A stretch of DNA of 5,714 bases, from positions 1 to 5,714 of the forward strand of contig JAKAHQ010000134.1 of assembly GCA_021814855.1 (NCBI GenBank), in the 5' to 3' direction. A program made the translations under genes and the position numbers. Positions 1 to 5,714 of the stretch are shown here, piece after piece. Origin of the DNA: Bacteroidota bacterium. GTDB lineage: Bacteria; Bacteroidota; Ignavibacteria; Ignavibacteriales; Melioribacteraceae. Within the stretch, counting starts at the first letter, position 1. Each line of letters begins with the position of its first letter. The notes beneath the pieces are model-generated. The model was given only the letters and a program-made list of their open reading frames with translations, did no database searches and had not been told where the DNA came from.

Positions 1-20
1 CCTCTTTTGAGCACGATGCA
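1..20 (+). other. GltB propeptide remnant, before the catalytic Cys
   Basis: Codons 3-20 read S-F-E-H-D-A and are followed by the Cys codon at 21-23. GOGAT large subunits are made with a short propeptide that is cleaved so that this Cys becomes the free N-terminus and acts as the amidotransferase nucleophile. Many family members have a similar run just before the Cys (about [11 protein letters not shown]). This suggests that only some 5-30 codons of the propeptide are missing to the left. The cleavage itself is inferred from the family, not visible here. Confidence 0.85.
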
Positions 21-3000
21 TGCGGAATGGGTTTTGTCGCGGATGTTAAAGGAAGAAAACCCAGATCGATTATTGATAAAGGTCTGGACATTCTAAAAAA
101 TCTTGAACACCGGGGCGCGGTTGGTGCGGATCCCAATACAGGCGATGGTGCCGGCATTCTAATTCAGATGCCCGATGAATTCCTGCGAAAAGTAACCGAT
201 GAAAAAAATATTAAACTACCTGCCGAAAGACGATACGGCGTTGGTATGGTATTTCTTCCACAAAATGCAATACTTCGTAAATCTGTTGAAAATATCATTG
301 AGAAAATTATTATTGATGAGGACCAAAAATTTTTGGGATGGCGCGATGTGCCAGTAGATCCAACGGTACCGGGTAAAGGTGCTCAATCTACCCAACCGTT
401 TATAAGGCAATGCTTCATCGGTGCAAATAAAAAGTTGGCAACTCATGACGACTTTGAAAGAAAACTTTATCTTATAAGAAGAATGATCGATCAGCGCGTC
501 CGCGCGGAATTAAAACTCGATCGAAGCAAATATTATGTGCCGTCTTTCTCCAGCAAGGTTTTAATTTATAAAGGAATGCTTCTCGCTCCGCAGATGCTCG
601 CCTTCTATAAAGACCTTAGCGACCCCGATATGAAATCGGCGATGGCTATGATTCACATGAGATTTTCCACAAACACTTTTCCTACATGGGATTTGGCTCA
701 TCCGTTTAGAATGATTGCGCACAACGGAGAGATCAACACTCTCCGCGGAAATAAAAACTGGATGGCTGCACGCCAGCACGTTATGGAATCTCCGTACTAC
801 GGAAAAGATTTGAGAAGAATGCTTCCGATAATTATGGAAGGGCAAAGCGATTCCGCAACTTTCGACTCCGTACTCGAATTATTGGTAATGAGCGGAAGAA
901 GTCTGCCGCACGCGATGATGATGATGATTCCCGAAGCCTGGTCAAAAAATGATTTGATGGACCCGGATAGACGAGCTTTTTACGAATACCACGCAACAAT
1001 GATGGAACCGTGGGACGGACCTGCGGCAGTTGTGTTTACAGATGGAAACATTATCGGCGCGACATTAGACAGAAACGGTTTGCGTCCATCCCGTTATGTT
1101 GTTACCAAGGACGACTTGGTAGTTCTTACTTCCGAAGCCGGCACGTTCAGCGTTGACGCTGAGAATGTAGCCGTAAAAGGAAAACTCCAGCCTGGTAAAA
1201 TGTTCATACTCGATTTGAAGCAGGGAAGAATTATTTCCGACGAAGAAATTAAGAAAGACATTGTTACCCGTCAGCCCTATAAAAAATGGGTTAACGAAAA
1301 CATGATTAAGTTAAGCCACCTTCCTACACCGGATTATATCTACAATGCCGATTTCGATACACTTTTAATTCGCCAAAGAATTTTCGGTTACACCAAGGAA
1401 GACCTGATGCAGGTAATGCTGCCTATGGCAGTTACCGGTCAAGAAGCTGTCGGATCGATGGGAACTGACGCCGCACTTGCTGTACTTTCGGATAAACCTC
1501 AGATGCTGTTCAGATATTTTAAACAGTTGTTCGCGCAAGTAACCAATCCTCCAATCGATGCAATACGCGAAGAACTTGTAATGGAATTAACTACCTATGT
1601 AGGACCGGAACAAAATCTTTTAGGCGAGACACCGCAGCATGCTCATCGGCTGGAACTTGAGCATCCGTTGCTCTCAAATTCCCAGATGGAAAAGATTCGC
1701 CACATAGCGAAAGGACATTTTAAATCAATTACGATTCCGCTACTTTTCAATCCGTTTGAACGCCACGACATGCGTGACCGCCTCGACGCCATTTGCCAGG
1801 AAGTAGTTGATGCGGTAAAAGCCGGCAACTCGCTTATAATTCTTTCGGATAAAGGAACAGATAGAGGTCATGCGGCTATTCCGAGTTTATTGGCTACGGC
1901 TGCAGTTCATCACGCTCTGCTTCGCGCCGGATTGAGAACAAAAACCGGAATTATTGTAGAAAGCGGCGAGCCGAGAGAGGTTCATCACTTTGCGTTACTT
2001 TGCGGTTACGGCGCTAACGCAATTAATCCATACGTAGCTTATGAAACGCTTGCTTATCTAACAGAAAAAAAATTCCTGCCTGAAGGAATGGATTACAAAA
2101 AAGTGAAAGACAATTTTGTTAAAGCGGTGAGCAAAGGTCTTTTCAAAATTTTCAGTAAAATGGGAATCAGCACGCTTCAATCTTACTGCGGAGCGCAGAT
2201 ATTCGAAGCTGTAGGATTGGATACCGAAATTGTTGAAAAATATTTTGCCGGAACGCCGACGCGCATCGAAGGATTGAGTCTTGAAATGTTGGAAGAAGAA
2301 ACTGTACGGCGTCATAAGCACGCTCTCGATCCGCAAATTGATCAGAGTACGTTGGATGTAGGAGGTCTCTATCAATACAGAAGAGACGGAGAAGATCACC
2401 TGTGGAATCCTCTGACAATTTCAAAATTGCAGTTGAGCACTCGACGGAACGACTACAAAACTTTTAAAGAATACACCGAGCTAATCAACAATCAAAACAA
2501 AAAGAGAGTTACACTGAGAAGTTTATTCGAACTTGATACGGCCGGGAAACAAATCCCAGTTGAAGAGGTCGAACCGGCTTCGGAAATAGTAAAAAGATTT
2601 TCTACCGGTGCAATGAGTTTCGGGTCGATATCCCGCGAAGCGCACACTTCGCTTGCGGTTGCAATGAACAGAATTGGCGGAAAATCAAACACGGGCGAAG
2701 GCGGCGAAGAAGAAGAAAGATTTAAAACACTTCCTAACGGCGACAGCATGAGATCTGCCATAAAGCAAGTTGCATCCGCCCGCTTTGGTGTAACTGCCAA
2801 CTACTTGGTCAATGCCGATGAACTTCAAATCAAAATGGCTCAAGGCGCAAAACCGGGAGAAGGCGGACAACTGCCGGGACATAAAGTAGACAAGATAATC
2901 GCCAGGGTTCGTCACAGCACTCCAGGTGTTACGCTGATTAGCCCCCCGCCACATCATGATATTTACTCAATCGAGGACTTGAAGCAGTTAATCTTCGACT

Positions 3001-4526
3001 TGAAGAATATTAATCCCAAAGCGCGAATAAGTGTTAAACTTGTTTCAGAAGTAGGAGTAGGTACAATTGCTGCCGGTGTTGCAAAAGCTCATGCAGATCA
3101 TATTTTAATAAGCGGACACGACGGCGGTACCGGCGCAAGTCCAATCTCATCTCTTCAATATGCGGGAACGACTTGGGAATTGGGCCTAAGCGAAGCTCAC
3201 CAGACTCTTGTTCTGAACGGATTGCGCGACAGAGTTTACCTTGCAACCGACGGCCAGTTGAAAACGGGTCGCGATGTAGTTATAGCAGCGCTTCTTGGCG
3301 CCGAAGAATTCGGATTCGCAACAGCGCCGCTTGTTACTCAAGGATGCATAATGATGCGCAAGTGCCATCTCAATACCTGTCCGGTAGGAGTCGCAACTCA
3401 AGATCCCGAGCTAAGAAAAAAATTCACCGGCAAACCGGAATATGTAATCAACTTCATGTTCTACATTGCCGAAGAAGTAAGAGAGTTGATGGCTCAGCTC
3501 GGTTTTCGAAAGATGAATGAAATGATTGGTCAAACCGATAAAATTATTCCGATCAGACTTCATGATCACTGGAAAGCCCGCGGCCTCGATCTTTCAAAGC
3601 CGTTGTTCAAAGCAACATCGTTGTATGATACTAATCTTTATAGAACACGCGGGCAAGATCACGGCATTGATAAACAGCTCGATCTCGAATTTATAAATGA
3701 GGCAGCGCCGGCACTGGAAAACAAAACTCCGGTTAATATTAAAACGAGAATAAGAAACATTCATCGTACAGTTGGCGCTATGCTCTCAAGCGAGATAGCC
3801 AAAAAATATGGCGAAGGAGGTTTACCGGACAACACAATCAATATTCAATTGCGCGGAACAGCGGGACAAAGCTTCGGCGCATTCCTTGCAAAAGGAATTG
3901 AACTGGATTTGACCGGCGAGGCGAATGATTATCTTGGCAAGGGTCTTTCCGGAGGAAGATTAATCGTAAAGATTCCTCCCGAAGTTACATTCGATCCGGC
4001 AGAAAATATTATTGCAGGCAACACATGTTTATACGGCGCCACCAGCGGCGAAGCTTATGTCAATGGTGTCGTAGGGGAAAGATTCGGCGTTCGAAATTCC
4101 GGCGCGTATGCCGTTGTTGAAGGAGTCGGTGATCACGGTTGCGAATACATGACCGGAGGAAGAGTTGTGGTAATAGGAAAAACCGGAAGAAATTTCGGCG
4201 CGGGCATGTCCGGCGGCATTGCTTATGTCTGGGATCCTTCAAAGGAAGGAACAAAATATATCAACCGGGAAATGGTCGACGTTGAATATTTGATTTACGA
4301 CGAAGACGTTGCCGAAGTTAAAAACATGGTTGAGAAACATTTCAAATACACGGGATCCAAACGTGCGGAATTTATTTTGAACAACTGGGATAAAGAGAAA
4401 GATAATTTCTGGAAGATAATTCCCGGCGAATACAAGAAAGCGTTGGCAAGGATGGCTAAAGAAGAAGATGCAAAAAAATCCAACGCCGGTAAAGAAATTG
4501 AGATGGAGGAAACATTACATGGGTAA
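1..4526 (+). CDS. gltB: Glutamate synthase large (alpha) subunit, 5'-truncated
   Basis: Cytosolic large subunit of NAD(P)H glutamate synthase: it hydrolyses glutamine, channels the ammonia, and makes glutamate from 2-oxoglutarate on FMN. The first complete codon is at 3; 1507 residues are visible and the stop is TAA at 4524-4526. Numbering from the catalytic Cys (codon 21-23, context [11 protein letters not shown]): class II glutamine amidotransferase domain, about 1-430, with HRGA (Arg31), [23 protein letters not shown] and [10 protein letters not shown]; central domain, about 450-770, with [13 protein letters not shown] and [13 protein letters not shown] barrel, about 780-1170, with [36 protein letters not shown] and GHDGGTGAS; [3Fe-4S] motif Cys1109-x5-Cys1115-x4-Cys1120 (codons 3345, 3363, 3378); GXGXG beta-helix, about 1240-1425; then a charged tail. 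The stretch after [12 protein letters not shown] (about 2706-2747) is short and lacks the insertion typical of ferredoxin-dependent GOGAT, which fits the gltD partner next door. Length is normal for the family (about 1480-1550). No frameshift or lost catalytic residue is seen. The start is outside the window; ATG 27 is internal. Confidence 0.98.
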   Translation, partial: SFEHDACGMGFVADVKGRKPRSIIDKGLDILKNLEHRGAVGADPNTGDGAGILIQMPDEFLRKVTDEKNIKLPAERRYGVGMVFLPQNAILRKSVENIIEKIIIDEDQKFLGWRDVPVDPTVPGKGAQSTQPFIRQCFIGANKKLATHDDFERKLYLIRRMIDQRVRAELKLDRSKYYVPSFSSKVLIYKGMLLAPQMLAFYKDLSDPDMKSAMAMIHMRFSTNTFPTWDLAHPFRMIAHNGEINTLRGNKNWMAARQHVMESPYYGKDLRRMLPIIMEGQSDSATFDSVLELLVMSGRSLPHAMMMMIPEAWSKNDLMDPDRRAFYEYHATMMEPWDGPAAVVFTDGNIIGATLDRNGLRPSRYVVTKDDLVVLTSEAGTFSVDAENVAVKGKLQPGKMFILDLKQGRIISDEEIKKDIVTRQPYKKWVNENMIKLSHLPTPDYIYNADFDTLLIRQRIFGYTKEDLMQVMLPMAVTGQEAVGSMGTDAALAVLSDKPQMLFRYFKQLFAQVTNPPIDAIREELVMELTTYVGPEQNLLGETPQHAHRLELEHPLLSNSQMEKIRHIAKGHFKSITIPLLFNPFERHDMRDRLDAICQEVVDAVKAGNSLIILSDKGTDRGHAAIPSLLATAAVHHALLRAGLRTKTGIIVESGEPREVHHFALLCGYGANAINPYVAYETLAYLTEKKFLPEGMDYKKVKDNFVKAVSKGLFKIFSKMGISTLQSYCGAQIFEAVGLDTEIVEKYFAGTPTRIEGLSLEMLEEETVRRHKHALDPQIDQSTLDVGGLYQYRRDGEDHLWNPLTISKLQLSTRRNDYKTFKEYTELINNQNKKRVTLRSLFELDTAGKQIPVEEVEPASEIVKRFSTGAMSFGSISREAHTSLAVAMNRIGGKSNTGEGGEEEERFKTLPNGDSMRSAIKQVASARFGVTANYLVNADELQIKMAQGAKPGEGGQLPGHKVDKIIARVRHSTPGVTLISPPPHHDIYSIEDLKQLIFDLKNINPKARISVKLVSEVGVGTIAAGVAKAHADHILISGHDGGTGASPISSLQYAGTTWELGLSEAHQTLVLNGLRDRVYLATDGQLKTGRDVVIAALLGAEEFGFATAPLVTQGCIMMRKCHLNTCPVGVATQDPELRKKFTGKPEYVINFMFYIAEEVRELMAQLGFRKMNEMIGQTDKIIPIRLHDHWKARGLDLSKPLFKATSLYDTNLYRTRGQDHGIDKQLDLEFINEAAPALENKTPVNIKTRIRNIHRTVGAMLSSEIAKKYGEGGLPDNTINIQLRGTAGQSFGAFLAKGIELDLTGEANDYLGKGLSGGRLIVKIPPEVTFDPAENIIAGNTCLYGATSGEAYVNGVVGERFGVRNSGAYAVVEGVGDHGCEYMTGGRVVVIGKTGRNFGAGMSGGIAYVWDPSKEGTKYINREMVDVEYLIYDEDVAEVKNMVEKHFKYTGSKRAEFILNNWDKEKDNFWKIIPGEYKKALARMAKEEDAKKSNAGKEIEMEETLHG
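4505..4509 (+). promoter_or_regulatory. Shine-Dalgarno for gltD, inside the end of gltB
   Basis: GGAGG lies 9 bases before the ATG at 4519, within the last codons of gltB. It supports 4519 as the gltD start over the next in-frame ATG at 4540, which has no comparable purine-rich site at the right distance. Because gltD starts 8 bases before gltB ends, translational coupling that keeps the two subunits in balance is likely. That coupling is inferred. Confidence 0.8.
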
Positions 4527-5714
4527 ACCAACCGGATTCATGGAATATAAAAGAGAAATTCCTAAAAAAATTGCAGTTCAGGAAAGAATAAAAAATTACA
4601 ACGAGTTCGAGTTTGAGTTCACACAGGAAGAAGCAAAGACTCAAGGCGCCCGCTGTATGGAATGCGGTATTCCTTTTTGTCACGGAGAAACCGGCTGCCC
4701 GGTTCAAAATTATATCCCGGAATGGAATGATCTTGTTTATAAAAATCATTGGAAAGAAGCGCTTGAGAACCTTCACTCAACGAATAACTTTCCGGAATTT
4801 ACCGGACGGCTTTGCCCGGCACCGTGTGAATCTGCATGTACACTCGGCATAAACGAGTTACCTGTTACAATAAAATCGATTGAGCGGACAATCATTGAAA
4901 GAGGATTCAAAGAAGGATGGGTTAAACCGAGAATGCCTCATGTAATGAGCGGTAAATCCGTTGCGATTGTCGGTTCGGGACCAGCTGGATTGGCTGCGGC
5001 TCAGCAGCTTGTTCGCGCGGGCCACTCGGTTACTGTTTACGAAAAGAACGACCGCATCGGCGGACTGCTTCGTTACGGCATTCCCGATTTCAAACTCGAA
5101 AAAAATTTCATCGACAGACGCATGAAGCAGATGGCCATTGAAGGAGTTGTATTCAAAACAAAAGTTAATGTTGGAAAAGATATCTCCGCCAAAGAATTAA
5201 TTGACACACACGACGCCGTAATATTAGCCGGGGGTTCCGAGCGGCCGCGCGATATTTCTGTTCCCGGAAGAGATTTGAAAGGCATTCACTTTGCTATGGA
5301 GTATTTAACTCTTCAAAATAAATTAAATGCCGGCGATAACATTACGCACGTTATCAGCGCTAAAGACAAGGATGTAATTGTTCTTGGCGGCGGCGATACG
5401 GGTTCGGATTGCGTTGGAACTGCTAACCGGCAGGGCGCAAAATCAATTACTCAAATAGAATTACTTCCGCAACCGCCGGCAGAAAGGCCGGAATTTACTC
5501 CCTGGCCGTACTGGCCGATGATACTCCGCACTTCATCAAGTCATGAAGAAGGCGCAGAAAGAAAATGGAGTATCAACACAAAAGAATTTATAGGTAACGA
5601 TAAAGGCGAAGTATCCGGATTGAAATGTATTCAAATAATATTTGAAGGCGGAAAAATAGTTGATGTGCCGGGAACCGAATTTGAATTGAAAGCGGATTTG
5701 GTTTTAATTGCAGC
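4519..5714 (+). CDS. gltD: Glutamate synthase small (beta) subunit, 3'-truncated
   Basis: FAD and iron-sulfur subunit that oxidises NAD(P)H and feeds electrons to GltB. It is open for 398 codons from ATG 4519 to the right edge, with no stop; family members are usually about 470-495 residues, so the end of the FAD domain is missing. The N-terminal Fer4-type region holds Cys46, Cys49, Cys54, Cys60, then Cys99, Cys103 and Cys107 ([22 protein letters not shown]), the usual ligand set for the [4Fe-4S] clusters. The FAD-binding Rossmann motif [14 protein letters not shown] is at 148-161, followed by [15 protein letters not shown] at 181-195. The NAD(P)H-binding motif [13 protein letters not shown] is at 286-298, followed by IELLPQPP at 313-320. 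It overlaps gltB by 8 bases and has its own GGAGG ribosome-binding site. Cluster spacing and the ELLPQPP segment resemble the plant NADH-GOGAT and Bacillus-type subunit rather than E. coli GltD. A related oxidoreductase such as PreT or AegA is unlikely, given the gltB neighbour and the [15 protein letters not shown] segments typical of GltD. Confidence 0.97.
   Translation, partial: MGKPTGFMEYKREIPKKIAVQERIKNYNEFEFEFTQEEAKTQGARCMECGIPFCHGETGCPVQNYIPEWNDLVYKNHWKEALENLHSTNNFPEFTGRLCPAPCESACTLGINELPVTIKSIERTIIERGFKEGWVKPRMPHVMSGKSVAIVGSGPAGLAAAQQLVRAGHSVTVYEKNDRIGGLLRYGIPDFKLEKNFIDRRMKQMAIEGVVFKTKVNVGKDISAKELIDTHDAVILAGGSERPRDISVPGRDLKGIHFAMEYLTLQNKLNAGDNITHVISAKDKDVIVLGGGDTGSDCVGTANRQGAKSITQIELLPQPPAERPEFTPWPYWPMILRTSSSHEEGAERKWSINTKEFIGNDKGEVSGLKCIQIIFEGGKIVDVPGTEFELKADLVLIA

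Noticed and set aside
915..926. Four tandem ATG codons (short trinucleotide repeat)
   Set aside because: They encode the run of methionines in [11 protein letters not shown]. The family normally has HAMMM followed by a hydrophobic residue and IPEAW here, so this is ordinary coding sequence rather than a functional repeat.
2058..2399. Antisense open frame of 113 codons, and similar minus-strand frames at 216-446, 561-845, 1643-1828, 2167-2424, 2492-2800, 2685-2957, 3034-3246, 3186-3401, 4060-4254 and 4295-4531
   Set aside because: All lie opposite strongly conserved gltB coding sequence. Their translations are rich in Arg, Ser, Phe and Cys without any recognisable domain, and they overlap one another. 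They are shadows of the real gene.
3173..3520. Plus-strand open frame of 115 codons in another frame inside gltB
   Set aside because: It overlaps the most conserved part of the FMN and [3Fe-4S] region. The product is low-complexity, Arg/Ser-rich and unlike any family I know. No ribosome-binding site stands out.
4456..4776. Antisense frame of 106 codons across the gltB/gltD junction, and a plus-strand frame of 79 codons at 4613-4852
   Set aside because: gltD is unambiguous here in its own frame, with conserved cysteines and motifs. These frames have no motif support.
5073..5285. Antisense frame of 70 codons inside gltD
   Set aside because: It lies opposite the FAD-binding domain, has no recognisable motif and no sign of its own promoter or ribosome-binding site.
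1..5714. Search for a hidden system: riboswitch, CRISPR, insertion sequence, attachment site, frameshift or recoding site
   Set aside because: Both frames are continuous and conserved end to end, with no noncoding stretch to host such elements. I saw no repeat array, long inverted repeat or slippery site with a matching frame change. The operon promoter and any leader would lie left of the window.

Overview
The window is almost entirely a glutamate synthase (GOGAT) operon on the + strand, cut at both ends. It carries gltB, encoding the large or alpha subunit, which runs in from the left edge and stops at 4526. It also carries gltD, encoding the small or beta subunit, which starts at 4519 and runs off the right edge. 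The two frames overlap by 8 bases. There is no intergenic space, no RNA gene, no mobile element and no repeat array that I can support.

Together the two products form the NAD(P)H-dependent enzyme: 2-oxoglutarate + L-glutamine + NAD(P)H gives 2 L-glutamate. GltD takes hydride from NAD(P)H onto FAD and passes electrons through its iron-sulfur clusters to the [3Fe-4S] cluster and FMN of GltB. GltB releases ammonia from glutamine at its N-terminal cysteine and channels it to the FMN site, where 2-oxoglutarate is aminated and reduced. With glutamine synthetase this is the main ammonium-assimilation route (GS-GOGAT). Both proteins are cytosolic.

GltB is continuous and shows all the expected motifs: N-terminal catalytic Cys, glutamine amidotransferase class II domain, central domain, FMN-binding barrel with a Cys-x5-Cys-x4-Cys cluster motif, and C-terminal GXGXG beta-helix. 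The first ATG that opens this frame in the window (27) is internal. The catalytic Cys (21-23) and a short propeptide lie upstream of it, so the true start is left of the window. GltD is open for 398 codons and lacks about the last 80-100 residues of the family length.

Organism: a bacterium with mid-40s GC by eye and AGA/GAA/AAA-rich codon use. The protein sequences look like the Bacteroidota/Chlorobiota/Ignavibacteriota side of the bacterial tree, but this is an impression from sequence style and is low confidence. In its cysteine spacing and nucleotide-binding segment, GltD resembles the plant/yeast NADH-GOGAT C-terminal region and the Bacillus-type subunit more than the E. coli subunit.

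I found no previously undescribed system. This is an ordinary housekeeping locus. The useful observations concern the start site, the overlap and the subtype of GltD.
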